This document shows, in pieces, positions 5,583 to 14,134 of a DNA stretch of 33,563 nt. Both the position numbers and the translations under genes were made by a program. The stretch lies in the NCBI GenBank assembly GCA_045123975.1, contig JBGVKV010000094.1, positions 1 through 33,563 of the forward strand, in the 5' to 3' direction. The stretch comes from SIG701 sp045123975. GTDB lineage: Bacteria > Bacillota > Clostridia > Oscillospirales > CAG-272. Position 1 is the stretch's first letter. The number at the start of each line of letters is the position of its first letter. A model generated the notes under the pieces. The model had not been told where the DNA came from, ran no database searches, and saw only the letters and a list, made by a program, of their open reading frames with translations.

Positions 5583-6571
5583 TATTCTCCATACGCCGCG
5601 GCGGCGCTTTTCAGGAGAGTCTGCATCTTTGCCCGTACGTCGGCGGGGGATTCGATCACGATGCCGTCGCCGAAGGCGGCGATCCACCCAAGGAATTGAG
5701 GGCTGACGATGACCCGTACCGCCACCGTGAAGGCATCCTCCCCGCATCGGATGCTCACGTCCGTACCGAACTGATCGAGGATCGCACCCGCCAGATCGGC
5801 CCGGCAGCGAAGCACCACCAGCTGTTCCTCACCGCCGTACATGCCGAACACTTTTTTGGAAAACTCGGCGGTATCGAAATCGGCGAAATGCTCCCCGCCC
5901 AGACGGGGCTCATCGGTGACGTTCACGTGGAGGATCTTATCCACGCGGAAATATTTCACCGCATCAGCTTCTCCGTCGTAGGCCAGCAGATAGTAGTTCT
6001 CGTCCTCCCAGGTCAGCGCCCAGGGGCTAACGTGGTAGACCTTCCCGCCGTGCCGCAGAACCTTTTCCTTCTTCATATTCCAGGAGAAATACTGAAAGGT
6101 GATGGTGCGGTTTTCCTGCATAGCCCGATGCAGATGATCCACCGTGTAGTAGATGCTCTCGTTCATGGTCTTGACCCGGCCGGCAACAAATACCTGACGG
6201 GACAGCGTCCGTGCTTCGTGGGTGCTGGTCATACCCGACAGCTTGCGGATCAATTCACCGCTCTTTTTATGGGTGATGAATTTGGAGGACTGTACCGCAT
6301 CCACCAGCAGCTTCAACTCCGTCAGCTCCAGTGTGCGGGAGGCCACGTAGTACCCGGGCGTGCGGGAGGAAGTCATCTCAATGTCCATCCCGAAATCCCT
6401 AAGGGCAGCGATGTCGCTGTATATGCTTTTTCGCTCGGCGGTGATGCCGTATTCCTCTTTCAAAATACGCAGAATCTCCGCCATAGGCATGGGATGATCC
6501 TCGTCGGTCCGTGTGTGCAGCAGACGGGCCAGGTATAGAATCTTCGTTTTTTGTCCTTCGTTTTTTGGCAT
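5582..6571 (-). CDS. YafY-type WYL-domain transcriptional regulator
   Basis: This 329-residue predicted DNA-binding regulator has an N-terminal winged helix (about residues 1-65, with ILRILKEEYGITAERKSIYSDIAALRDFGM as helix-turn-helix and wing). The WYL domain (about 135-205) shows the YHVSPWALTWEDENYYLLAYD signature, and a WCX-like C-terminal part follows. Such proteins usually repress or activate nearby genes, and the WYL pocket binds a small ligand or nucleic acid. The frame is open to 6613, but the ATG at 6571 has TTGGAGAAATT before it and is preferred. It is divergent from the 56-residue membrane protein, which may be its target. No ligand can be inferred. Confidence 0.88.
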   Translation of the reverse strand: MPKNEGQKTKILYLARLLHTRTDEDHPMPMAEILRILKEEYGITAERKSIYSDIAALRDFGMDIEMTSSRTPGYYVASRTLELTELKLLVDAVQSSKFITHKKSGELIRKLSGMTSTHEARTLSRQVFVAGRVKTMNESIYYTVDHLHRAMQENRTITFQYFSWNMKKEKVLRHGGKVYHVSPWALTWEDENYYLLAYDGEADAVKYFRVDKILHVNVTDEPRLGGEHFADFDTAEFSKKVFGMYGGEEQLVVLRCRADLAGAILDQFGTDVSIRCGEDAFTVAVRVIVSPQFLGWIAAFGDGIVIESPADVRAKMQTLLKSAAAAYGE

Positions 6572-6712
6572 AATTTCTCCAAAAGAATCGTAGTTTGTCA
6601 AATCGAGTCCCATTTATCGGACAATGGTACGTGTATACTTATACTCGTAAGGGACGGACATACTTGAGCGGTTGTCCGCATACAATGGGATAAAGAAAAG
6701 GGAGGATGAAAA

Positions 6713-6883
6713 ATGAAGCGGGAATTTCGGGGAACGTTCTGGGGTGTGGCCGCCGTGCTGGTGGCGTACATTGGCTTTGTCTGCATCGTGAAGGATCACG
6801 GCGCCGCCATGGTATGGATAGCGGCGGCAGCGGCTCTTCTCGGCGGCGGAGCGCTGGAGATCGCGGCCCACTTCGTACAGTAA
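6713..6883 (+). CDS. Small two-helix membrane protein, 56 residues
   Basis: The ATG follows GGGAGGATGAAAA (a good ribosome site seven bases away) and the frame ends with TAA at 6881-6883. The product starts MKREFRGTFWG, then has two hydrophobic segments (about residues 10-27 and 33-50) separated by the short polar loop VKDHGAA. It is likely a membrane hairpin with both ends inside. There is no known family. It is divergently placed from the WYL regulator across about 140 bases and is followed by a clear terminator, both arguing that it is a real gene. Confidence 0.65.
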   Translation: MKREFRGTFWGVAAVLVAYIGFVCIVKDHGAAMVWIAAAAALLGGGALEIAAHFVQ

Positions 6884-6924
6884 CAACCTCATCATACCAC
6901 GATTTGTCGCGATTGTCAAACGAA

Positions 6925-6959
6925 GAAGCCGACCGTCCGGTGGGATGGTCGGCTTCTTT
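6925..6959. terminator. Bidirectional terminator
   Basis: A stem of 10 perfect pairs (GAAGCCGACC and complement) extends by further G-C and G-U pairs, followed by TCTTTAATTAA on plus. It separates the small membrane gene from the end of the CotH operon. Confidence 0.7.
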
Positions 6960-6961
6960 AA

Positions 6962-9319
6962 TTAATCCGGTTTGGTTTCGTAGAATTGACGGTCGCTCAG
7001 ATTGCGGCGGCAAACGTATCCGCTGTGCAGATCGATAACGGATACCGTCTCCCAAATCTCGTTTTCAAAGGAGAGATACAGATTTTCGCCTTTCTTTAAG
7101 CTGAAGGGCATGCTCATCTGGTGCAGTGTTTCCCGACCTACGTAATTCTTGCAGTACACGGTAAGGAATCCGCCCGGTTCCACGATCTTGTTCGGCAGGT
7201 TGTAGGCACCCGGTTTTTTCGCGGAGTCGCTGAGCTGGTATCCCTTGGTGGACAGAGCCACGTCGTAGGGATTGTACAGCACCACGTAATCCTGAGAGCC
7301 GGAGGCGGAGTATTCATACACCGTCAATCGGAGATTTTCCGTCTGGCGGACAACTACGGGGGTGACGGTGATGGTGTCGTCTACCGCGTCCGTATATTCC
7401 AGGGAGAGGACCTTGTCATACACCAGGGTTTCGCCGTTGACGATCCAGTGGGAGAATTCGTATCCCACGGCGGGGAATATCTCGAACTCCTCACCGTATT
7501 CCCGGATGTAGGTGCCGCTGAATTCCTTGTCTATCTTCCAGTGCCCCGCCATGATATAGGCGTTCTCCGGGGCGGCGATGGAGATGGTGTAGGTTTTTCC
7601 GCTGGTCTTGAAGGCCTGGCGGAGCTCGGTGCGGTACAGATACTTCGGCCGGTTCAGTGCGAAGGAACGCAAACCTTCCAAGGTGGCTTCAATTCCCTCC
7701 ATGGAGCCGCGGCGGAATCGGCTGGTGGTAACGTACATTTCCGCTTCGGCCTTGCGGGATTCGTGCATCGTATCGATCAGATAACAGTAATTTTCATAAG
7801 AGAATGCGCCGTTCATCAATTCGATCAGATACTGGATGAAGATGTCCTTGCATTCCTGCCGTTTCATCAGTGCCTGGAACAGCTCACTGCGGCGGTCGGC
7901 GGTTTTGCTGAGCAGATCGCCGTTCAGCAGATTGCCGGTGGCACCGCGGACGTTATCGATGTCGTGGATGATGAAGCGCCAGCGTCCGTCGAAGACGGTG
8001 CCGGGCTGATACTCCTCACCCTCGGCGGCGTAATAGCGGTAGGCTTTATGGTTGTTGTAGGGCCAGTCGTTGTTGTTCAGGTAGGTATTGATGGCGTAGT
8101 AGAAAAGGTAGTCGTCCACGTCAAAAACGGTGAGGAACTCCTCGTACACCGCATCGTCGGTCATATCGGCGATTTTGTACTTGTTGTACATGTTGTTCCA
8201 GTCGTCGTACATGAACTGGTCTTCTTCCATGGAGTCGATCTCGTACCGCTCGTCGGGCTTGCTCATCTCCGGGCCGGAGACGATACCCATGGTGCCCGGA
8301 TATTCTCCGTAGTTTTCCACGAAGAAGTCGTCGGATACGATATCGTGCATCCACATACTGCCGTAGTATTCGCCGTTCAGATAGACGGAGCAGGGACGTA
8401 CCGATTGGGTCATGGGGAATCCGGCCATAGCGGCTGCGGTCTGGTTCAACTCATCCTTGATCTGGCCGCCGCCCAGATCGTTGCCGGTGCTGCGGAGCAG
8501 TACCCGCTTGAAATCCAGCCGCAGACGGCCCGAGCCGTCCAGGGTATACAGATCCCCGTAGAAGGGATAATCAAAGCGGTAATTGATCTCCTCATAATCC
8601 TTGCGGGCGAAGAGTTTCAGGGACTTCAGGGGGGCGGAACGGGAGTACGCACCGGAAACGCGGACGCCCACGGACTGGTTGATGACCTGATTGCCTTCCA
8701 GATCGAAGAACTCCACGTTGACTTCTCTCTCGGATTTCCATCCGCGCAGATTGTATCCGGCAGGGGAAATTGCGATAGGACTCACGCCGGGATTGGCGGC
8801 CAGCCAATCGTCACGGGTTTTGCCCAGCACCAGAATGCCTTCCTCATAGCCGAACAGCTTGTCGGGATCGCAGGTGATGAACACCGCCATAGTGGTGAAG
8901 CGGGTGTCCGCACCTTCTCCCACCACGTAGGTGCTGTATATGGAATCGCCCCAGGTATCCGTTTCGGGATAATAGGGACGTGCCGTCAGACTGTAATACT
9001 TGATCTGTCCGGCATAGGCGCGCAGGATGATGCCTGCCTCCTTGGAATACCGGCGGATCGTTCCCTTGAGGGTGGTGCTTTCCGGCACGACGCCGCCCAG
9101 AGAATAGTACACCTCACAGTCCTCCGTACCGGAGAGAAAGACGGATACGCTGTCCGTATAGAAGCCGGCGGGGGTTTCAAAGGCGATCTTTTTTGGGGTG
9201 ATGTCCGTGCTTTCAGCCGGATCGGGCAATACGGACAACCGGAGTGCGAACAGTGTCAGTGTAAAGACACTGAAAAACAGCACCCACAGGAAAAGATAGC
9301 GAGTCAAAGGTTTTTTCAT
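6962..9319 (-). CDS. Secreted CotH-type kinase, paralogue A (last gene of operon)
   Basis: This 785-residue protein begins with an uncleaved signal or membrane anchor (hydrophobic residues about 9-29). A chitobiase-type beta-sandwich follows (about 43-135: FETPAGFYTDSVSVFLSG, EVYYSLGG..PESTT, LRAYA). The CotH kinase domain spans about 150-540, with KSLKLFARKDY, the GRLRLDFKRVLLRSTGND segment, DWPYNNHKAYRY and the metal motif HDID. The C-terminal part has a beta-rich domain and a lamin-tail-like domain (about 650-760, YVVLYNPYDVALSTKGYQLSD). CotH family proteins are protein kinases, best known from spore coats. Compared with paralogue B the residues after the metal motif read DIDNVRG instead of DTDGTFG. 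A hairpin (9335-9352) lies in the 53-base gap to paralogue B. Confidence 0.85.
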   Translation of the reverse strand: MKKPLTRYLFLWVLFFSVFTLTLFALRLSVLPDPAESTDITPKKIAFETPAGFYTDSVSVFLSGTEDCEVYYSLGGVVPESTTLKGTIRRYSKEAGIILRAYAGQIKYYSLTARPYYPETDTWGDSIYSTYVVGEGADTRFTTMAVFITCDPDKLFGYEEGILVLGKTRDDWLAANPGVSPIAISPAGYNLRGWKSEREVNVEFFDLEGNQVINQSVGVRVSGAYSRSAPLKSLKLFARKDYEEINYRFDYPFYGDLYTLDGSGRLRLDFKRVLLRSTGNDLGGGQIKDELNQTAAAMAGFPMTQSVRPCSVYLNGEYYGSMWMHDIVSDDFFVENYGEYPGTMGIVSGPEMSKPDERYEIDSMEEDQFMYDDWNNMYNKYKIADMTDDAVYEEFLTVFDVDDYLFYYAINTYLNNNDWPYNNHKAYRYYAAEGEEYQPGTVFDGRWRFIIHDIDNVRGATGNLLNGDLLSKTADRRSELFQALMKRQECKDIFIQYLIELMNGAFSYENYCYLIDTMHESRKAEAEMYVTTSRFRRGSMEGIEATLEGLRSFALNRPKYLYRTELRQAFKTSGKTYTISIAAPENAYIMAGHWKIDKEFSGTYIREYGEEFEIFPAVGYEFSHWIVNGETLVYDKVLSLEYTDAVDDTITVTPVVVRQTENLRLTVYEYSASGSQDYVVLYNPYDVALSTKGYQLSDSAKKPGAYNLPNKIVEPGGFLTVYCKNYVGRETLHQMSMPFSLKKGENLYLSFENEIWETVSVIDLHSGYVCRRNLSDRQFYETKPD

Positions 9320-9334
9320 AACAGTTACCGTTCC

Positions 9335-9352
9335 GCACTGGCGAAGCAGTGC
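9335..9352. other. Hairpin between the two CotH genes
   Basis: GCACTG-GCGAAG-CAGTGC lies in the 53-base gap and has no U-run. It may limit readthrough or protect mRNA ends between the paralogues. Confidence 0.4.
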
Positions 9353-9372
9353 TAAGGATTTGGTATGGCGGA

Positions 9373-11736
9373 TCAGTCCGCCTTGGTTTCGTAGAATTTG
9401 CCGTCGGTCAGGTTACGGCGGCAGATGCAGCCGTCGTGCAGATCGATGACGGAGATGGTCTCCAGAAGGCGATTTTCAAAGGAAAGGTATATGTTCTCGC
9501 CTTGTTTGAGGCCGAAGGGCATGCTCATCTGGTGAAGGGTTTCCCGTCCTATGTAATTGTCGCTGTAGACAACTACGAACTCACCCGGCTCAACGATTTT
9601 GCCCGGCAGGGTGTACTTGCCCGGCTTGCTTGCGGAATCGCTGAGCTGATATCCCTTGGTGGTCAGGGCCATGTCGTGGGGATTGTACAGCACCAGATAA
9701 TCCTGGGAGCCGGCGGCGGAGTATTCGTACACCGTCAGGTGCAGATTTTCCGTCTGGCGAACCACCACAGGGGTGACGGTGATTTTGTTGTCGATCGCGT
9801 CCTCAAAATCCAGGGACAGGAGAGTATCCTCCACGATGACTTCGCCGTTTACGATCCAGTGGGAAAACTCGTATCCCACGGCGGGAAAAATCTCAAAATC
9901 CTCACCGTATTCTACGATGTACGTACCCGTGAATGCCTTGTCGATCTTCCAGTTGCCGGTCATGATGTAGGCGTTTTCCGGGGCAGTGATGGAAATCGTG
10001 TACGTCTTGCCGCTGGTTTTGAAGGCCTGGCGCAGTTCCAAACGCCACAGGTATTCCGGGCGTTTTTCGGCAAATACATAAAAATCTTTCAGTTTTGCCT
10101 CGATGTTCTCGATGGAATTGGTGGCAAAACGGCTGGTGGCGTTATAAAGGGTAGCCTCCGCCTTGCGGGCCTCGTGCATTTCGGTGATCAGGCGGGAGTA
10201 ATTCTCCGGCGAGAAGGCGCCGTTCATTACTTCCATCAAATATTCGATGAACAGATCCACGCATTCCTGCCGCTTCATCAGTGCCTGGAACAATTCACTG
10301 CGGCGAGCGGAGCTTTTGCTGAGCAGATGGCTGTTCAGAAGATTCCCACTTGCACCGAACGTACCGTCCGTGTCGTGGACGACGAAGCGCCAGCGCCCGT
10401 CAAAAACGGTGCCGGGCTGATATGCCTCGCCCTCGGCGGCGTAGTAGCGGTAGGCCTTGTGATTGTTGTAGGGCCAGTCGCCGTTGTTCAGATACACGTT
10501 GATGGCGTAGAAGAACAGATAGTTTTCCACGTCCACCACCCGGCAGAACTCCTCGTATACGGCGTCGTTGGTCATATCCGCCACCTTGTACTTGTTGTAC
10601 ATGGCGTTGTAGTCGTCGTACATGAACTGATCTTCTTCGATGGAGTCGATCGCATACCGTTCATCGGGCTTTTTCATTTCGGGGCCGGATACCACGCCCA
10701 TAATGCCGGGATATTCGCCGTAATTCTCGATAAAGAAATCGTCGCAGATCACGTCGTGCATCCACATACATCCGTAGTATTCGCCGTTGAGATAGACGGA
10801 GCAGGGCCGGATGGCCTGGGTAGCGGGGAAGCCGGTCATGCCGGCGGCAACCTGATTCAACTCGTCCCGTATCTGGGCACCGCCCAGATCGCTGCCGGAG
10901 CTGCGGAGCAGTACCCGCTTGAAATCCAGCCGCAGACGGCCCGAGCCGTCCAGCGTATACAGATCTCCAAAGAAGGGATAGTCAAAGCGATAGTTGACTT
11001 CCTCGTAATCCTTGCGGGCGAAAAGCTTCAGGGATTTCAGCTTTTGGGCACGGGTATAAGCGCCGGAAACGCGGACGCCCACGGACTGATTGATGACCTG
11101 ATTGCCCTCCGTGTCGAAAAACTCCACGTTTACTTCCCGCTCGGATTCCCAGCCCCGCAGATTGTAGTTGGCGGGGGAAATGGCAATGACCTTTTCGTCT
11201 GGATTGGCGGCCAACCATTCGTCCCGGGTCTTGCCCGTGACAAGGATGCCGTTTTCATAGCCGAAAAGCTTGTCGGGATCGCAGGTAATGAACACCGCCA
11301 AAGTGGTGAAACGGGTGTCCGCACCCTCTCCCACTACGTAGGTGCTGCATATGGGATCTCCCCAGGTCTCCGTGTCGGGGTAATAGGCCCGTGCGGTCAG
11401 GCTGTAGTATTTGATCTGTCCGTCGTAGGCACGGAGAGGGATTCCCGCCTCCTTGGAGTACCGGCGGATCGTTCCCTTGAGGGTAGTGCTTTCCGGCACC
11501 ACACCGCCCAGGGAGTAATACACTTCGCAATTCTCCGTACCGGTGAGAAAGACAGACACGCTGTCCGTGTAGAAGCCGGCAGGGGTTTCAAAAGTGATTT
11601 CCGGGTGCAGGGGCGCGTCGTCGGAATCGATGGAGTCGGTGGGGGACGCACTTATCTGCAGTGCGCTCAGAGTTAATACAAAGATGCTGAAAAACAGGAC
11701 CCACAGAAGAAGATAGCGAGTCAGCGGTTTTTTCAT
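9373..11736 (-). CDS. Secreted CotH-type kinase, paralogue B
   Basis: This 787-residue protein is colinear with paralogue A throughout and very similar: N-terminal anchor, chitobiase-like sandwich, CotH kinase domain, beta-rich segment, lamin-tail-like domain and closing motif CRRNLTDGKFYET. The kinase region has DWPYNNHKAYRYY and the canonical-looking HDTDGTFGASGN, which matches the CotH D-x-D pattern better than paralogue A. It starts 14 bases after the DUF4956 gene without a clear ribosome site, so translational coupling is likely. The active domain should be outside the membrane. Targets are unknown; a Ser/Thr-rich surface protein or polymer is possible. Confidence 0.87.
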   Translation of the reverse strand: MKKPLTRYLLLWVLFFSIFVLTLSALQISASPTDSIDSDDAPLHPEITFETPAGFYTDSVSVFLTGTENCEVYYSLGGVVPESTTLKGTIRRYSKEAGIPLRAYDGQIKYYSLTARAYYPDTETWGDPICSTYVVGEGADTRFTTLAVFITCDPDKLFGYENGILVTGKTRDEWLAANPDEKVIAISPANYNLRGWESEREVNVEFFDTEGNQVINQSVGVRVSGAYTRAQKLKSLKLFARKDYEEVNYRFDYPFFGDLYTLDGSGRLRLDFKRVLLRSSGSDLGGAQIRDELNQVAAGMTGFPATQAIRPCSVYLNGEYYGCMWMHDVICDDFFIENYGEYPGIMGVVSGPEMKKPDERYAIDSIEEDQFMYDDYNAMYNKYKVADMTNDAVYEEFCRVVDVENYLFFYAINVYLNNGDWPYNNHKAYRYYAAEGEAYQPGTVFDGRWRFVVHDTDGTFGASGNLLNSHLLSKSSARRSELFQALMKRQECVDLFIEYLMEVMNGAFSPENYSRLITEMHEARKAEATLYNATSRFATNSIENIEAKLKDFYVFAEKRPEYLWRLELRQAFKTSGKTYTISITAPENAYIMTGNWKIDKAFTGTYIVEYGEDFEIFPAVGYEFSHWIVNGEVIVEDTLLSLDFEDAIDNKITVTPVVVRQTENLHLTVYEYSAAGSQDYLVLYNPHDMALTTKGYQLSDSASKPGKYTLPGKIVEPGEFVVVYSDNYIGRETLHQMSMPFGLKQGENIYLSFENRLLETISVIDLHDGCICRRNLTDGKFYETKAD

Positions 11737-11750
11737 GATTTTTCGGCAGA

Positions 11751-12416
11751 TCAGTTGTCGCCGGTATACTCAACGAGCATAGCGGAGTTCACGCCGGCAA
11801 TAGCGGACAGCTGCTCGGTGAGCGCGGCGGTCTTCTTTTTGCCGTGTACCTGTACGGTCAATTCGTTTCCGGAGGCGGAAGCGATGCTGTTCTTCAGGGT
11901 GTGACGAACGCCATTCAAAGCGGCGGTTACGTTCTCCTTGGCGGAAGCGTCGTACTTAACGATCAGCAGATAGCGCTTTGCGCCGAAGCGGAGCAGGTTG
12001 GAGAGAATGTAGATCACGGCGATGAACACGGTGCAGAGCAGAGCGATCTGGTAAAGACCGGCACCGCAGGTGATGCCCACGGCTACTGCCCAGAAGAGGA
12101 AGCCCACGTCCAGAGGATCCTTAACCGCGGAACGGAAACGGATAATACTGAGGGAGCCCACCATACCCAGGGACAAAACGATGTTGGCCGAGATGGTCAT
12201 GATGATGAAGGTGGTGATCAGCGTGGTAAGCAGAAGCAGCAGGTTGAAGTTTTCGCTGTAGCAGCTGCCGCGGTAGAAAATGCGGTATACGGCGTAGATA
12301 ACGAGACCGCAAAGCAGTGCGATGGAAATGCATACGAAAATATACTCGGGGGTCAAATCCAAAAGAAGACCGGATGCGGCCAGGGCGTCCTTAAACGCGT
12401 TGATCAATGATTTCAT
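11751..12416 (-). CDS. DUF4956 membrane protein
   Basis: This 221-residue protein has an N-terminal region with about four hydrophobic helices (roughly residues 25-45, 60-85, 100-120 and 120-150). It carries the DUF4956 hallmark MVGSLSIIRFRSAVKDPLDVGFLFWAVAVG and ends in a cytosolic alpha/beta domain of about 70 residues. The family resembles MgtC-like or SapB-like membrane domains in its RFR-A-KDP motif. Function is unknown, but the family is, as I recall, regularly found beside VTC-domain and CotH proteins, as here. The gene overlaps the VTC gene by 26 bases and has GGAGAG before its ATG. It may be the membrane partner that moves or senses the product of the VTC protein. Confidence 0.88.
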   Translation of the reverse strand: MKSLINAFKDALAASGLLLDLTPEYIFVCISIALLCGLVIYAVYRIFYRGSCYSENFNLLLLLTTLITTFIIMTISANIVLSLGMVGSLSIIRFRSAVKDPLDVGFLFWAVAVGITCGAGLYQIALLCTVFIAVIYILSNLLRFGAKRYLLIVKYDASAKENVTAALNGVRHTLKNSIASASGNELTVQVHGKKKTAALTEQLSAIAGVNSAMLVEYTGDN

Positions 12417-13149
12417 TTTTTACTTTCTCTCCTGAATAAATAAATTGAGCGTGAGGGATGGTGTGAATGTGCGCGTCGCTCAGCGCATCGCAGCACAAAG
12501 TGAACTTGGAAGCGGCCACGGGCGTGTGGCGGAAGGACAGAAGACTGCTTATGTAGGCGGGCAGATACTCGTCGTATTTGACCTCCAGAATGACCTCGTT
12601 ATGCGGATAAATGAAGCGTGTCGCCAATTCGGGCGAGAACAGATCCGAGGTGTTCACGCCGGCATTCAATTCGCAGTCGAAGGTGATGCGGGTGTTGGAC
12701 AAGGGATGCAGATAGGCCTCCCGGCGGTAGTTGACAATAACCCGGGGGGCAAGGCCCCGCTCCCGGTGCAGGGAATAGACCCGCTGTGCCAGCGGCTCCT
12801 TCCGATCGGCCAGAAGCTCGAAATCACCCCGCGCCACGCTGTCGTAGACGGCCCGGTCAATGCGGACGGATTCCTTTTCGATCATGTTTTTGTGTTTTTT
12901 CTTACACTCAAGAGTGATAAACGAGTCGTCAAAGTTGTAGGCACGCAGGCGGTATTTGCTTCGGTTGGCGGTGCCGGCCATCTTTTCGTAGTACGAAGAG
13001 TCGTACCGATCGTCCAGATACAGACTGCTGATCAGATATCCGCCGGGGCCGTTTGTATGCTTGTCCATAGGCAAAACGGCACGGATGCGGGCCGACAGAA
13101 TAAGATATTCTTCGTAACTCAGCAAATACTTGATTTCGTTTCGCAGCAA
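12391..13149 (-). CDS. VTC-domain protein, polyphosphate polymerase-like
   Basis: This 252-residue cytosolic protein has the VTC tunnel-domain pattern. It begins RNEIKYLLS (E-x-K), followed by the paired basic strand SKYRLRAYN, LECKKKHKN with KESVRI, VIVNYRREAY, ITFDCEL and VILEVKYDEYLP (E-x-K). In yeast Vtc4 the equivalent tunnel of Lys, Arg and Glu residues binds metal and makes polyphosphate from ATP. Most of these positions are visible here, so catalysis is plausible but unproven. The start is a TTG at 13147-13149 with AGGGAG four bases before it; there is no better ATG. It is the first gene of the VTC-DUF4956-CotH-CotH operon. Confidence 0.87.
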   Translation of the reverse strand: MLRNEIKYLLSYEEYLILSARIRAVLPMDKHTNGPGGYLISSLYLDDRYDSSYYEKMAGTANRSKYRLRAYNFDDSFITLECKKKHKNMIEKESVRIDRAVYDSVARGDFELLADRKEPLAQRVYSLHRERGLAPRVIVNYRREAYLHPLSNTRITFDCELNAGVNTSDLFSPELATRFIYPHNEVILEVKYDEYLPAYISSLLSFRHTPVAASKFTLCCDALSDAHIHTIPHAQFIYSGEKVKNEIIDQRV

Positions 13150-13181
13150 CTATCTCCCTCTCTTCAAATCAAAGATACTTC

Positions 13182-13210
13182 ATTATATCATATGCACCGC
13201 TTGTAATCAA
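13182..13210 (-). promoter_or_regulatory. Promoter of the VTC-DUF4956-CotH operon
   Basis: Minus-strand TTGATT and TATAAT are 17 bases apart, 33 bases upstream of the TTG start. No internal promoter or terminator with a U-run was seen within the operon. Confidence 0.75.
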
Positions 13211-13301
13211 CCGCTTACATAAATTTTAGGGGAGAATCCTCAAAAATTTATAACATATTCACAATATGGGGTAGGGGGAGGATATTTTTTTGCAATCGTT
13301 C

Positions 13302-13330
13302 TTGATTTACTGATACAAATGCTGTATAAT
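13302..13330 (+). promoter_or_regulatory. Promoter of the Fe-S scaffold/GGGtGRT operon
   Basis: TTGATT and a consensus TATAAT are 17 bases apart. It leaves a leader of about 80 bases before the ATG at 13420. Confidence 0.8.
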
Positions 13331-13419
13331 AAACAGTGTACGGGCATTTTTCCGCTTTTTGGCGAAATTTGCCGTGCCTGCTTTTTGATTCTAATTTACA
13401 GAAGGAGTATACAGTTTCT

Positions 13420-14121
13420 ATGAGCGAACTCATTTACACCAGCGAAGTAGAAGAAATGTGCTGTGTGAAGCAGGGCCCCAATCACGGTCCCGCTCCGATT
13501 CCCGAAGAGGGCAAATGGGTACAGGCTAAGGAAGTGAAGGACATTTCCGCCCTGACCCACGGTATCGGTTGGTGCGCACCCCAGCAGGGCGCGTGCAAGC
13601 TGACCCTGAACGTTAAAGAGGGTATTATCCAGGAGGCTCTGGTGGAGACCATCGGCTGCTCCGGTATGACCCACTCCGCCGCTATGGCCGCAGAGATCCT
13701 GCCCGGTAAGACCGTGCTGGAGGCTCTGAACACCGACCTCGTTTGCGACGCTATCAACACCGCTATGCGCGAATTGTTTCTGCAGATCGTATACGGCCGC
13801 TCCCAGTCCGCTTTCTCCGAGAACGGCCTGAGCGTAGGCGCCGGCCTTGAGGATCTGGGTAAGGGCTCCCGCAGCCAGGTTGGTACCATGTACGGCACCA
13901 AGGCAAAGGGCGTTCGTTATCTGGAAATGGCAGAGGGCTACGTTACCCGTATGGCACTGGATGCCGACGATCAGGTAATCGGCTATGAGTTCGTTTCCCT
14001 GGGCAAGATGACCGACTTCATCAAGAAGGGCGACGACCCCAACACCGCTTACAACAAGGCAATGGGCAAGTACGGCCGCTTCGACGATGCGGTTAAGTAC
14101 ATCGATCCCAGAAAGGCGTAA
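13420..14121 (+). CDS. IscU/NifU-like iron-sulfur scaffold family protein
   Basis: This 233-residue cytosolic protein has a Cys-containing turn GIGWCAPQQGACKL and a second conserved Cys in TIGCSGMTHSAA, in an IscU/NifU-N-like alpha/beta fold. These are followed by LPGKTVLEAL and a C-terminal extension absent from plain IscU. In the databases I recall it annotated as 'iron-sulfur cluster assembly scaffold protein', always next to GGGtGRT. Codon choice is strongly biased (AAG, CTG, GGC, ATC), as in highly expressed genes. The ribosome site AAGGAG is unusually far from the ATG (12 bases), but no nearer start exists. It is followed after 13 bases by the GGGtGRT gene. Confidence 0.82.
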   Translation: MSELIYTSEVEEMCCVKQGPNHGPAPIPEEGKWVQAKEVKDISALTHGIGWCAPQQGACKLTLNVKEGIIQEALVETIGCSGMTHSAAMAAEILPGKTVLEALNTDLVCDAINTAMRELFLQIVYGRSQSAFSENGLSVGAGLEDLGKGSRSQVGTMYGTKAKGVRYLEMAEGYVTRMALDADDQVIGYEFVSLGKMTDFIKKGDDPNTAYNKAMGKYGRFDDAVKYIDPRKA

Positions 14122-14134
14122 GGAGGTACATACA

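Noticed and set aside
7121..11676. Very long open frames on the plus strand opposite the two CotH genes (over 700 codons each)
   Set aside because: They mirror the CotH genes in the opposite strand, have no ribosome sites, begin or end inside neighbours and translate to Val/Gly/His-rich nonsense. They arise from codon bias.
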